From Globodera rostochiensis (lineage: Eukaryota; Nematoda; Chromadorea; Rhabditida; Heteroderidae), in NCBI GenBank assembly GCA_018350325.1, contig JAEVLN010000010.1:2418001-2482000 (forward strand): DNA of 64,000 nucleotides, given 5' to 3'. This document shows, piece after piece, positions 1-14,488 of the stretch. Below the pieces are notes generated by a model. It saw only the letters and a program-made list of their open reading frames with translations, made no database searches and had not been told where the DNA came from. A program made the translations under genes and the position numbers. Position 1 is the stretch's first letter. Every line of letters starts with the position of its first letter.

Positions 1-360
1 ATGTGCGCGGCGCGTTAATGTGCGCGGCGCGTTAATGTGCGCGGCGCGTTAATGTGCGCGGCGCGTTAATGTGCGCGGCGCGTTAATGTGCGCGGCGCGC
101 TAAGGTGCGCGGCGCGCTATTGTGCGCGGCGCATTTTTTGCGCGGCGCGCTAAGGTGCGCGGCGCGCTATTGTGTGCGGCGCGCCTATGTGCGCGGCGCG
201 CTAATGTGCGCGACACATTTTTTTGCGCGGCGCGCTAATATGCGCGGCGCGCCTATGTGCGCGGCGCGCTAATGTGCGCGGCGCGCTAGGAGCGGCGCGC
301 TAATGTGCGCGGAGCGCCTATGTGCGCGGAGCGTTTTTTTGCGCGGCGCGCTAAGGTGCG
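1..360. repeat. 17-bp GC-rich satellite array
   Basis: Tandem array with a 17-bp unit (ATGTGCGCGGCGCGTTA). The first six or so units are identical; later units drift, with T-runs and point changes. The GCGCGGCGCGC core is close to palindromic. The GC content contrasts sharply with the AT-rich DNA around it. The array touches the left edge, so its real length is unknown. I see no gene in it. Confidence 0.95.
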
Positions 361-364
361 CTTT

Positions 365-945
365 TATTTTTTGATGAAATAGCGTGCCAAAAGGAGAGAG
401 TCAGGCGGCGAGAGTAATTTGAGATAAACGCACCCCATCTAAAATTTGTTTTAGTTTAATTTCAGAAAATTGTATTTTTTGAAGAAATAGTGTGCTAAAA
501 AGAGAGAGTCAGCCGGCGAGAGTAATTTGGACATAAATGCACCCCATCTAAAAATTATTTTAATTACTTTTTTGAAAATTTTATTTTTTGATGAAATAGC
601 GTGCTAAAAAGAGAGAGTCAGGCGGCGAGAGTAATTTGGACATGAACGCACCCCATCTAAATTTGTTTTAGTTTAATTTCTGAAAATTTTATTTTTTAAA
701 GAAATAGTGTGCTAAAAGAGATAGTCAGGCGGCGAGAGTAATTTTGACATGAACGCATCCCATCTAAAATTTGTTTTAGTTTAATTTCTAAAAATTTTAT
801 TTTTTTATGAAATAGTGTAATAAAAGAGAGAGTCAGGCGGCGAGAGTAATTTTGACATGAACGCACCCCATCTAAAAATTGTTTTAGTTTAGTTTCTGAA
901 AATTTTATTTTTTGAAGAAATAGTGTGCTAAAAAGTATAATCCAA
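365..945. repeat. 108-bp tandem repeat, five full units
   Basis: The landmark GATGAAATAG (or a one-base variant) recurs at about 373, 481, 590, 698, 806 and 914, a period of 108-109 bp. Each unit holds a conserved AGTCAGGCGGCGAGAGTAAT core and CGCACCCCATCTAAA. Units differ by scattered substitutions. Open frames across it are repeat artefacts. It abuts the 17-bp satellite directly. Confidence 0.93.
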
Positions 946-1175
946 AAATTGAAAAAACTGTGTAACTGCGGGGACAATAATGTTCATCAATTTGGCATTT
1001 TAAATTTCTTATGACAATATTTAGGACATTTTTGACTAAATCTGCACATGAACTTTAAAGTTTAAAATCAATGATTTATGTTTGATAATGTAAGAATTAA
1101 ACACATCAAAGTAAAGCAAAAAGTAATTAAAATAAAAATGTTAAAATTAAAAATGTCAATTTAAAAAACATTTTG
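945..1175 (-). repeat. dispersed repeat D, inverted copy
   Basis: Read on the minus strand this matches the stretch near 25,540-25,760, with related copies near 21,340-21,720, 27,600-27,760, 32,390-32,690 and 54,690-54,780. The shared landmark is GATGAGCATTATTG followed by a CCCAT...GCAGTTTCACAGTTTT segment. In the plus-strand copies it lies downstream of the Cys-rich genes. No coding potential seen. Confidence 0.7.
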
Positions 1176-1490
1176 ATAATGCATTATTGCTATTAATAAA
1201 TTGGTTCATGATAAAAAATAGTTTAAATTTCCAAAAGAACTTTTTAAAAGAATTTATTTTCTCTAAAGAAAGTCGGGATAAAGTGAGATTCAGATTGAGG
1301 CAAGTTGGGTGTACTTAAAAATTTTTAACAAAAAGAGGAAAATATACCCCTAATCGACTCCCCCCCCCCCCCGAAACTGTCAATCTCAGCCACCCGGCGA
1401 TACTTGGAAGCTCATTTCTCGGCTGCGGACGCCGAATAAGTCGGGAATGCTTTTTTTTAATTTTAATTATCCTAATTTGTTTTTTTTGTT
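1176..1490. other. no gene seen; poly-C run
   Basis: AT-rich sequence with a run of C near 1,360-1,375. Nothing recognisable apart from possible flanking exon remnants just before 1,440. Confidence 0.5.
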
Positions 1491-1493
1491 TAG

Positions 1494-1632
1494 AATTTTA
1501 CAATTTATTGCGGATGTTGCCGAACACATTTCACTGCAAGAGCAGCGCATTCACTCCGAATTATATGGATGTGTTGAGGAACAGAACACCGACCTGGCTA
1601 AACTTCCGTCAAACATAGGCTGGGACGTGTGA
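1494..1632 (+). CDS. possible 3' terminal exon, unknown protein
   Basis: A TTTAG acceptor ends at 1,493 and is followed by an open frame of 45 codons ending in TGA. The peptide is amphipathic and charged (QFIADVAEHISLQEQR near its start), with no low complexity. I found no convincing upstream exon, so this may be an exon fragment. Function not recognised. Confidence 0.3.
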
Positions 1633-1998
1633 GAGATTACTTCCAAATTTGCCCTGGTCTTACGATCTTAACATTCAAAACCAATCGCTCAAATGTTCTG
1701 AATTTTGCCAATGTTTTTTGCTTATTTCAACGGGGTCGAAATGTGCAATAAAAAATTGGTTAAACCAAAAATAATAATTTCGAAAAATGTTCGAATTCGG
1801 GTTTCGGAATTCACAAAATATAGAAAATTCATCAAAAATTGAGAGTTCATTCAGACAATTCAGAATAAAGGTAATTTAAATTTTAGAAAAAATTATGAAA
1901 ATTGGATAAAATAAACAATACACACTATATAACACAAATTGGCTCTTTTTGGCAAAAGAAAATAAAGATCGGTGCAATAATTTGTTCGTGTGGCATAA
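1633..1998. other. no gene seen
   Basis: AT-rich intergenic DNA between the plus-strand exon and the 3' end of the OB-fold gene. A short GTTCGAATTCGGGTTTCGG motif near 1,790 resembles the low-complexity words found inside the hAT-type elements, but no termini are visible. Confidence 0.5.
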
Positions 1999-2760
1999 TT
2001 ATTTTCCATCTTCCACAATTGCTGGCTCAATTCGGCACTCTTCAATTGCACTTTTATCATTAAAACTGAGCACAATTGGAACGGTTCCTTCGTTGAAATG
2101 AATCCGACATGGCGCAACAGCAAACACTTGACATTCATAGAAAATGTACACCTATTATATGCGGGGTACTAATGTTAAATTTAAATTGTTAATTCTTCGA
2201 ATATTTTAAACAATAATACATACCCTATTAAACGAATAAAGTATTTATTTAATTTACAAAAATTTATCCTTTTCCTTTAAAATTTTTTTGCCATATTCCC
2301 GCTAATAATAATTGTTTTAAGTGATCACAAAAGAAATGACGTTCACAGAAAATCAATTTTGAAACAACAAAAAAAAGAAATTTTCGGTAATTGTTCGAAT
2401 GGGTCTCTGGGGGTCCAAATTCGAGCCGAAATGGAGGTCAACTTATTTGGTCAAACTCACTTTTCCAATTTCAAGTTCATGTTCAATGCGAGCCTGTTGA
2501 TGCCACCAAGCGTGTAATTCAATCTTTGTTCCTGCGTCATTGTCCAATAAAACCTGATTAAAATAACTTTTTTATAAAAAAAAATTTGGGTTGGGACACA
2601 AAAATCACGCCTTGAAAAACTGGCACCGCACATCGGACGCATAGCCTTGATCAGTCGCTGTGCAGTGATCAATTCGCGCAACACGAAGCACCAACTCATC
2701 AGCGAAGGTCCACCACTCGTCATCGCCGGCAAACTGCAGAATGCATTCATTGGTGGTCAT
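1999..2760 (-). CDS. small RPA70-like OB-fold protein (131 aa, 3 exons)
   Basis: Exons 2760-2611, 2553-2461 and 2151-1999 join in phase 0 to give 131 aa from an ATG to TAA. The order of conserved features matches an RPA large-subunit DNA-binding OB fold: a strand ending in FADELVLRVARIDH, then FFKVLLDNDAGTKIELHAWW (the usual F-x-VxLxDxxGxxIxAxxx run), then LEIGKVYIF, then IVLSFNDKSAIEEC. RPA OB folds bind single-stranded DNA; that role here is inference from the pattern. A full RPA1 is several times larger and has a C-terminal zinc ribbon, which is absent, so this is a single-domain derivative, a Helitron-type RPA relative, or a divergent RPA paralogue. Intron 1 appears to use a GC donor (AAG|GCGTGA). 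The acceptor of exon 3 (AATAG at about 2,152) was chosen because it alone keeps the frame. Confidence 0.55.
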
Positions 2761-3349
2761 CACTTGGAAACTGTTTAGTTTTAATTCTTCTTCTAATTAT
2801 GTAAGTACCAAAAAATATTTATAATGTAATTATAATATAAAATAAAACAACAACTAATTTATTTGTCAATAAAACAATGTAACTGATCCCTTTCAAAAGG
2901 CCGAAGAATTCGAATTTGTGTCAAATTATGATCTAATTAATCAAAATTTTGAATATACAATTTTTTAAGCAAAAATAAATTGACGAAAAAATCATCCGAA
3001 TTCGATTCGTTGTTAGGAGAATATGAAAATTTAGATTAAATTTTGGGTTTAAGGTTACATAAAAAAACATCAAAATTTAGCACTCCGAATTGGAAGTGGT
3101 CGTTGGTGCTGCTTCCGCCACCGCCCAGGACTCTCATCCCTTCCCGTGTTTTGCCCTCCTCTTCTCGACATTGCACTGGTTGTTGTCGCTGATGTGCCTG
3201 CTTCTCTGCTACTCTCCGCAATGCCTGATCTATTTTGTCAAGCACACATTAGTAGTGATCAAAGGTGATTAATGAGAACAGTAAAATTGGGGAATCTCGG
3301 CGAATAAAGCGGTTTAATTTTACAACAAAAAAAATTGGATAATTTTTTT
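2761..3349. other. intergenic, possible exon remnant on minus strand
   Basis: Mostly AT-rich. Positions 3,085-3,245 on the minus strand are more GC-rich and open, encoding a Gln/Glu-rich then Gly-rich peptide, but no start, donor or consistent phase ties it to a neighbour. Confidence 0.4.
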
Positions 3350-5831
3350 CTAAAATTCCTTATCCGTGTATTTGTTTGCTGAGGATAACACCATTTTACG
3401 GATGGCCAACCGTTCCACAAATTTAAATTTGACACACCCCGGCTCATTCTCATTATCGTCGTCGTCGTTGACGATGAAATCGCTCAGATGATCATCGGAA
3501 GTTGAGTGGGAAGATGACACGTCCTCAACTGTTTGGACATCGCTTTCATTCCCTTCAGAATCGTTGGTGTCCACTCCTCTGGAAATTATATATAAATTTT
3601 TAGGATTTTAGACTCAACCCCCATTGAATTTTTAAATTTTCCATGAAATCTCGCGGATCTAGATTCATTCACAAATCAGGAAAAAAGTCCACTAAAACTA
3701 AACGTGTTGTATTGATTTGATTTATGTTAATATTATTGTTTTTAATACATTTTTGAACATGCAAAAGATCCAATACTGTCGAATTACTTGAGGCAAAAAA
3801 AAATTGGGGTTTTAAAGATATATTTTTATTCCACTTTCGAAACGCCTTTCGATTTCAATAATTTCGAGGTTTTTCTTTCGTTTCGATTTCGAATCCCGAA
3901 ATTAATAAAATTTCGATTTCGAAAAATGTTTTCCTCTCTAACACCTTTTTTCTTCTCTTTGTCGCCTACGGCGCTTCAGTGCATCGTCCATCTCTGCCTT
4001 CTCTGTCCGTTTGCGTTGTATGCGCTGACTGACGCGCACATATTGCACCTCTGGCGCCGATGTGTCTCCATTCTTCCTATTGCCTCCCTTCTGCTTCTTC
4101 TTTCTCTTTCGTTTGCCAATGATTTCTTCTCTTTCCTCTCCATCTTTGGCACTCTCTCCGACATTCGTGCTCTCTACATCGCCGCCGCTGCCGCTGCCAT
4201 CACTGTCTGCTGCGTTTTCAATGACAAAAATTTTATGGAACAAAATTTGCAAATTCGGAAATGCGACCATCATTCACAGAAAAAAAAACAAAGTTGGTTA
4301 AAGAAAATTTTTTCAAAAAACACGTTGTTTTTTTTGAGAATTCTGCTCTACACGCCGCCAACAAAAAATTTGAAATTTTTTTGATGGAATTTGTTAAGGA
4401 AATAGTCTATAAATTCAGAATTTTGCACAGGTCCTTTTCAGAATCTGCCAACACGCAAAAAAAACAAAATTAATTTTCCCCACTAAAAAAAGAAAATTTC
4501 TAAGACTGCCCCAGGCGTCAAAAACACAGAAAAATTTTGGGAACAAAAAATTTGTTGAAGAATTAGGCGGCGCCTCGGGGTGCCAGAAAAAAATTGAGTG
4601 ATCAATTTTTTTATGAATTTTTTAAAATCTCTGCTCACCGCTGATGCTGCTGCTCTGTTCCTCTTCCACTTCATTGTCCGGCACCACAAAATTTGCTTCA
4701 TCTTCATCTCCGGATGACACACCGATCAGCTCGTCCCCGTCGTATTGGTCCTAAATTGAAACATTTTTTAGAAAAAAAAGCCCCCCCCCTCCAAAGCAAA
4801 AAAAAGGAAAACAAAGGGCAATTTTCTGAAAAATTGCCACAATTTTTCACCAAAAGTAGCTTTAAAATTTAACAAAATTTCTAGAACCCGTCATTTTGAA
4901 AATTTCTGAACCCGAAACCTGGATTTTAGGGGGGTGGACCTGGGCCTGGATCCAAGTCCATGCCGGTCTCTAAAAATTTCTTGACAAAAACACCCGTCAA
5001 AAAAGTTAAAAAAATTAAATTTGATGTCAAAACGCTAAAAACCCCATCAAAAAATTGAGGTTAAAAAAAAGCCAAATTTGCAACAACCAAACCAAACCTG
5101 ATAGTAACGGTCTTGGAAGCGAATTGTCCGCTGAATTCTTGTGGTCGCCTTCATCGGCGTCCTCAGAGGGGATGGCGACGACGAGCCGGAGGCGGATTTT
5201 GGGCTCTTAAAATTTTTAAATAACATTTTTTAACGCGAAATCGAAAAATTCAAACTTTACATAAAATGGAGAATTGTTTTTTAACGAAAACGCCAACAAT
5301 TTATAGGCCTTTTTGATCGGCCCCTGCTACAATGAGTCGAAATTTCATAAAATTTAATGTCATTTTTAGCACTATACAGCCCCGGGGATCGAGGTTTATG
5401 CACAACCATAAGGGCCACCCCCCTTTATTTTTCTAAATTTATGAAATAAACCTCAAAATTTCGACTTTTCGGCCGATGCTTGCTAATTTTTTAACAAAAT
5501 CGTAAAAAAAATTTCCGCACCCTTCTACCAATATTTAGGCTTCAGGGAGCTCCAGCCCGTGTCAAACAATTACAGAAAAATTGCAAATGTTTTTTCTTGA
5601 AAATTCCATTTTTCTGAGCGAGGTAGAGCCTGTCTCAGATGCTTCAAAAAATTCTTTTTAGAATTTCAGTAAATTTTTTGTTGTTGCTAAATTTTGTTTT
5701 CTTACCTCTTCTTCAGTTTCGCTGCTGCTGCTGTGGATGACCCGACGCCTGCGCAGCACCTTGGCATTTTCTTCCTCCTCCTCTTCGTCCTCAATGACTG
5801 CTCGAACTCGTCGTTTTGATGGAGTTTCCAT
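3350..5831 (-). CDS. highly charged, probably nuclear protein (279 aa, 5 exons)
   Basis: Exons 5831-5706, 5205-5098, 4750-4639, 4209-3945 and 3578-3350 have consistent phases (0, 0, 1, 2) and yield 279 aa ending at TAG. An upstream in-frame ATG at 5,867 would add 12 residues. The protein is low in hydrophobics. It has an N-terminal acidic run beside RRRR (about residues 10-35), Ser-rich stretches, a strongly basic block KRKRKKKQK near the middle that could serve as a nuclear localisation signal, a second basic stretch [11 protein letters not shown], and an acidic C-terminal part with [13 protein letters not shown]. This composition is typical of disordered chromatin or transcription proteins. 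No domain is recognised, so function is unknown. Intron 2 carries a hAT-type element. Confidence 0.6.
4882..4972. mobile_element. hAT-type MITE, 91 bp, TSD AAAATTTC
   Basis: The element starts TAGAACCCG and ends GCCGGTCTCTA, and is flanked on both sides by the identical 8-mer AAAATTTC (4,874-4,881 and 4,973-4,980). Its interior has the GGATCCA/CCTGG words also seen in the element at 28,453. It sits in an intron of the charged-protein gene. An 8-bp duplication with YAGRG-like ends is the hAT signature. There is no coding capacity, so it is non-autonomous. Confidence 0.8.
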
Positions 5832-6138
5832 GGACAAATTTAAAAATGCAAAACTTGGAAATGTCACAAAGATTAAAAGCGAAATTTAATGTCAATATTT
5901 TTAAGGAACTTTGTGTCAATCATATGGAACTGCTTTTAAATGAAAGAAGCATTTGGTCTTAATAGGAAATTGTATTCGGATGAAATAAAACAGGAAAAGC
6001 TGAAACAATATTACGAAATTAAAAGATCAATTCGAAAATTGGAGAAGCCAATTGGCCAAAATGATGAATGCCTCAAAGACCACAATTCAAAAATGGAAAA
6101 TTGCAATTTAAGTATGTTTTTGAAAATTCTGCACAATT
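5832..6138. other. gap between the two minus-strand genes
   Basis: Holds the upstream part of the charged-protein gene and the 3' flank of the BTB-BACK gene. A plus-strand open frame (5,940-6,191) with a GTATGT donor near 6,114 is present, but it overlaps the 3' exon of the BTB-BACK gene on the other strand and is not supported further. Confidence 0.4.
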
Positions 6139-9905
<3,767 letters not shown>

Positions 9906-10001
9906 TTTCCGCTTTCAATAGTGTGTCTTTTTCTTTGTACGTAAGTTTAAACACAGTTGTGATCCAACTAATGATCCGATCTTTGGTCACCCATTTGGCG
10001 C

Positions 10002-10345
10002 TAGAGCTCGGCAGGAACGGAATTCCCGCGGGAAAAGTACGGGATTCCCGGTACCGTTCCCGCCCTTTTTGCCAGGCGGAAGGGAACAGGAAAAGTAGAG
10101 TTGGTCATTTTTCCCGGTTCCGGGACTAAGGTACTGAAAAAAAGTACAAACGAGTACCTCAGTCCCGGGTCTCACCGGGACCGGGAAAAAAACCGGGAAT
10201 TCCCGGTTTTATCCCCTAGAAATTCCCGGTTTTAAATTTGCTGAAATCCCGGTCCCGGTTTTTCCCAAAAATCCCGGTCCCGACCAACTCTAAGGAAAAG
10301 ACAGGATTCCCGGCCCGTACTTTTTGAAATTCCCGTTCCCGTAAA
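10002..10345. mobile_element. GC-rich hAT-like element, host of a nested insertion
   Basis: Starts TAGAGCTCGGCAGGAACGG and has an interior of GGAATTCCCG and CCCGTTCCCG words. Related but degraded sequence lies at about 32,697-32,880 and 54,785-54,900. The right terminus is not clear, so it is truncated or diverged. It is interrupted at 10,096 by a second element. Confidence 0.5.
10096..10292. mobile_element. hAT-type MITE nested in another element, TSD AGGAAAAG
   Basis: Terminal inverted repeats TAGAGTTGGTC and GACCAACTCTA, perfect over 11 bp, with the identical 8-mer AGGAAAAG at 10,088-10,095 and 10,293-10,300. The interior is CCCGGT/ACCGGG words. Because the duplication is made of host-element sequence, this insertion is younger than the GC-rich element around it. 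Confidence 0.88.
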
Positions 10346-11461
10346 TAATTGCTTGGCGAAGTGTTTCACAAACATTGCACCAATTTTTCAAAAAACCCCT
10401 AATTTCAATTGTTTAACGGCGGCGCCTATTGACACCGTCGAAGCCCCCAAAAATGTGCACTACCGTATATACTCTTTTAATTACTAATTATTAGAGGGTA
10501 GGTTACCGTGATTTTAAAATTTTGGTCGCAAATTTCTTACAAATTGAATTTTTTTTGGACACTTTTGTTACAGAAAATTGATTTTGAAAAAAACTAAAAA
10601 AAGGAAATTTGAATACCTACCTATTTGCAATTCATATTTATAAATGAATTGAAAAATGATGAAGGCTTTTGGGTTGACTTTTTGAGGAAAAGATGGTTAA
10701 CAATCGATGGCGGAATGGGGAGGGCAGGTGAGGTGGCGTGCCCTGGAACATGACCGGGTCGGGGTCAGTTTGGCGCCGACAAGTTTGAAACGTTATAACT
10801 TTTTGCATTTGACCAAATCAAACAATTTTGGTATCATTCGAAAGCACTATGCCTGTAGATGTTATAATAGAAAAGAGCTAGGTGATTCGACTTAAACAAA
10901 GAAAACTATGGCTCAGCGCGACAGGTTGGCACAAAAAAGGTCACCCACTCACCCCTCTAACTCACTCTTCCAAGCAGAAAATTGTATGGAATTCCGTCCA
11001 AAAAATTTTTAAAATGCATATGTATAAACCGGTCAATTTTGCATACCATTCTCACAGATCAGCGCCTTCTCATGTTTATATAAACAAAATGTCAATAAAT
11101 TTTGTCAAAAATGCGTCAGTCAATTTTTTTTCAATTTTGACCAGTACTACTAGAGGCCGGCCGGGAGTGGGACTTTTAACGGGATTCCCGCTCCCGACAA
11201 TTTGAACTCCCGCTCCCTTTTTTTACCTGCCTCTAATCAGTACCATACAGTAATTTACTTGGTGGTTCCGGTTCCGGAACTGCGGTTTTGGAACCGGGAC
11301 ATCACTGGGTACCATAGCGCAAAACAATTCATGTCGCGCTTGGCAAACGGTACATGTTGTACATTCCGTCAGGGTAAACACGTTCGACCCTCGCTGGGTC
11401 GGTGGTCCTCCTCTGTGTTTGTTTGTCTTTTGGGTGTGTTTACGGCTGAAATTAGAAGAAA

Positions 11462-11506
<45 letters not shown>

Positions 11507-11988
11507 ACAACATATCCATTTTGCGGACCCCTTCAGCTCGTGTTCGTCTTCGTGTCCTTCTTCCACAACAATTTATTGTTTGTCCTACACACCTGTGTGT
11601 ACACATACACACTCAGTCAGTGTGTGCGCATTTGATGGAATATGTACCCCCACAATTTTTATACGAGGTGTGCACAGCGCCATGGCTGGGCGCGGCAGTC
11701 ATTTTAAAGGTGACCAGACCACCGCGCTTCAATGCATTTCTGTCCATTTTGAGCAAAATTAGGTTATGAACCCCTCCCAAAAATTTAATTTAAATGCTTC
11801 CAATGTAGCGTTGTCGGTTCCTGGAAATTCTTCGGAATTTCGGTTATCCGAACCGAACGAAAAAATTCCGGGTTTGGTTCGGAACAACAAGCCTAAAGCG
11901 GTTCAAATACGTCAATTTTAAATTTGGGAGGTGGTTGTATAACTTAAAAGTCCCAAATTATTTTCCCCAAATTTTGCATTTTCGATTA
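10346..11988. other. intergenic DNA with repeats, no gene supported
   Basis: Contains a dispersed segment near 10,790-10,880 (CAAATCAAACAATTTTGGTATCATTCGAAAGCA) shared with the foldback at 24.6 kb. Possible degraded hAT-like ends lie at 11,153 (TAGAGGCCGG) and about 11,238 (GCCTCTA). Words of GGTTCCGGTTCC lie near 11,260 and GGTTCGGAAC near 11,880. A (CTG)n tract lies in the less AT-rich stretch 11,300-11,700. Several open frames cross the CTG tract on both strands but none has splice or start support. Confidence 0.5.
11463..11504. repeat. (CTG)14 trinucleotide repeat
   Basis: Fourteen uninterrupted CTG units. All frames through it are homopolymers (Cys, Ala, Leu or Ser on the other strand), so frames crossing it are not evidence of a gene. 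Confidence 0.95.
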
Positions 11989-13131
11989 ATGAATATTTTC
12001 GCTCTTACAACCATCGCAGTTGTGTTGTGCATTTGCAACGGTAACTATTATGCATTATTTGGTAGAGCCCGGACTTGAGGATCGATCGTGATTTCGATCG
12101 AGATCTCGAATTTTGGTAAATTATGTCTATCAAAAGTCGATCGAGATTTTGATGGAGAATCTCGAGAAAAAATCTCGGTCCAATTTTGTTTAAATTAATT
12201 CATTATTTAGAAAATTAAAAAAACACTTTTAAGGACTCAAATGCAAATATGGCAGAAAAGAGAAAAGCAATGAATATAACGAAACAATAGAATGCGACAA
12301 GGATTCACATTATTGTGTTGCGGCCAATTGCGCAATCGGTCAAAGATTTAAATAAATTTAATATTATGTAGGCTCATCTTTTAGTTAATTGAATCGAATT
12401 TTAAATTAATTAATTGGTTAATATAAATTTTTTTTTAAAACTGACAGTAGCCGGCATACGTTTTTGGGAACCTGGTATACCAATAACGCACAGGTACTTC
12501 TTAATATATCATGCCAAGCGAAAACTGCAGAGTTGGACGCGACCGGGATTGGTACTGAAATTGCACATTTTTTCCATTTTTGGGATAAAATTTGTTTTTT
12601 AAAACTCCCTTATATGGTTCTGGGTTTTTTACCAATCTTTATTTTTTTTATTTTTGTGTCCACTAGTCCCGGTTTTTTGACCCGGGGACTTTTTTGCGTC
12701 CCCCGCCGAATTTTTCCAAAATCCGTCGAACTCTATCGAAAAGCATCTGCTGATTGAAACGGTGCGCAATTTGCAATCACATGATGAGCTACTTAAAAAA
12801 CCCTAAGAAGAGAACCTGTTTTTAAAATATATTTTCAAAAAATCAAAATAACCTTAGAAAAAGAATTTGCTCAAAAATTTGAAGAGCTGAGCCCCATCGC
12901 ATAACAACATATTGGGACTGCTTCAAAAACAACGACATGAACGCGTGTGTTGAACGCTTTCAGAGGATTAAGCAGGATGTGATTGTGGAATGCGATCCGT
13001 GCTTTATTGGCCAAAAGGATGTCGACTTGGCCAACGTCGAGTTTTCATTTCCACAAAATACGACGGCACTTCTTCCATTTGGGGATTCTACCCAAAAAGG
13101 TCCAAGATTTTATATAAAACATAGAGGCTAA
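11989..13131 (+). CDS. CR1: secreted Cys-rich protein, three exons
   Basis: Exon 1 (11,989-12,040) encodes a signal peptide (MNIFALTTIAVVLCICN). Exon 2 (12,234-12,338) encodes GLKCKYGRK...IECDKDSHYCVAANC. Exon 3 (12,887-13,131) encodes TTYWDCFKNNDMNAC... and VECDPCFIGQKDVDLAN. Phase is 1 at both introns. If exon 2 is not spliced the frame ends at 12,355, giving a 57-aa protein. The splice into exon 3 is supported by matching residues EPH..TTYWDCF here and EPSS..FTSWGCF in CR2. The repeated pattern (LxC, C, HYCxAAxC, WxC, C, CxPCFIGxKDxDxAN) looks like a small disulfide-rich extracellular fold, loosely like Ly6 or nematode ET-module patterns, but the final CN motif is missing. Intron 1 contains a partial hAT-like element. 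Confidence 0.6.
12063..12183. mobile_element. partial hAT-like element in CR1 intron 1
   Basis: Begins TAGAGCCCGGACTTGA like the elements at 6,799 and 35,331 and continues with GATCGATCG/GATCTCGA words, but the expected CCGGGCTCTA end is not present. Truncated or diverged copy. Confidence 0.55.
12416..12730. repeat. GC-rich word repeat in CR1 intron 2
   Basis: Segments GTAGCCGGCATACG, GACCGGGATTGGTACTG and CCCGGGGACTTTTTTGCG resemble the interior of the hAT-type element at 15,268. No termini remain. Confidence 0.45.
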
Positions 13132-14488
13132 ATGAACAAAAAATTGCGTTCCAGTTGTAAGTCACGGCATCAGCAACGCCATGCCGTGGATTTTCTTAGT
13201 GGCTTTATGTAATTATTTTCATAATATAAAATATATTTTTGCTAAAATAATTTTTCCAGCAATATTACTATTCTATCCGTGCCGCGATTGAACACTTTGT
13301 CAACGAATTGAAGAATTTTGCGATTAAATATATATTTTAAAATTTTTAAATAACAAACAAGATTTCATGATGAATTTTTATGTTTTTGTCATTTTAACAA
13401 TTTTAAAAATAAAAACGTTTTCTTAGCAGGACACTGAGTCGGAGCAGGAATAAAATTTAATTTAATTTCGAATAAATTGCATAATATTAATTAGGTAAAT
13501 ATTTTATTAGCTAATAATAAAACACAAAATAAATATTCTGTTTTTGCACCGGCTAATAATATTTTAAAATAAATTTTTTTTTTGCAAGAAATAAAAATTT
13601 ACAAAACAAGATGATTTTAAAATTTGTATTTTGTAATAAAAAATGTAATCATCGTTGGTGAAAAATGATTTATTAGGGGGATTTGTTCCGTAATAATATT
13701 TGTTGCTTTGATAAATATTTCCTCAATTTCTTATAGAAAATGTTTGTGATTGTTTGGTAGCAGCAGTATGGGGACCAAGTATGTGGGAGCCGGCGACCTC
13801 AAAAAATTTTAAAAATCGGGAAATTTCAGAAATTCAAATTCCGACCATTCCTGATGGGGACCAAGAATGCCGCGGGTTGAAAAAAAAATAGCGGGTTGGG
13901 GTTTCGGGTCGAGAAAAAGCCCGAGTTTCGGCTCTCGGGTTTCGGGTAACCCGTGGGGTCCCTGGTCCCTCTGGATTCTTGCAAGAAAAAAGAAGTTTTA
14001 ATGTCCCGATTTCGAACCCCGGATTCGAAATCGAACACTTTTCTTAACACCCTACAATAGCTTCCATGTTCCTTATTTGGCTGCCCATTAGCTTATGCTG
14101 CTGCACGAGCGGTGGTTAGTTGGTTGTTTTCAGAGGCTAAGGTGGGGAAGGTTTCTAAGATTTTGACAAGCAGCAGCAGGTGTAAAGCGGTAATTGAAAC
14201 AGTTGGCCATGAATAAATTCTTGAAAAATGAGAGGAACAAAACCAACCAACTTTATAATTGCATTAACTAAAAATTGTCACCTTTTTTATGGGTTAACAT
14301 TTTTACAAAAGCGATTCTTAAGTAAATTGGAAAATTCTAAAAACATAAAGTGGCCTATCATTACCATGATATTCTAATTTATAATTGAAAAAACAACTAA
14401 AGAAAATAATAATTATTGCTTTGATATTCCTCAATTTTCTTATATTATTATATTTTTGAATTTAATATATCACAAAGTGACTAATCAA
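13132..14488. other. intergenic, repeats only
   Basis: AT-rich to about 13,800. Then 13,870-14,055 holds CGGGTTTCGGGT words ending in TTAACACCCTA, a probable decayed hAT-like end. Sequence around 14,280-14,460 (CATAAAGTGGCCTATC...) occurs inverted near 30,350-30,490. No gene supported. Confidence 0.5.

Noticed and set aside
365..945. Regular direct repeats that could suggest a CRISPR array
   Set aside because: The units are contiguous 108-bp tandem repeats with no unique spacers, in a eukaryotic setting.
696..977. Open frame of 93 codons across the 108-bp array
   Set aside because: Its length comes from the tandem repeat; the peptide repeats with the DNA period and there is no gene context.
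3036..3245. 69-codon minus-strand frame rich in Gln and Gly
   Set aside because: Looks exon-like, but no start, donor or phase links it to either neighbouring gene.
3788..4384. 198-codon plus-strand frame
   Set aside because: It lies opposite the well-phased fourth exon of the minus-strand charged-protein gene; its residues mirror the antisense of basic and acidic codons.
11202..11769. Long frames crossing the CTG tract
   Set aside because: Homopolymer-driven on both strands with no splice or start support.
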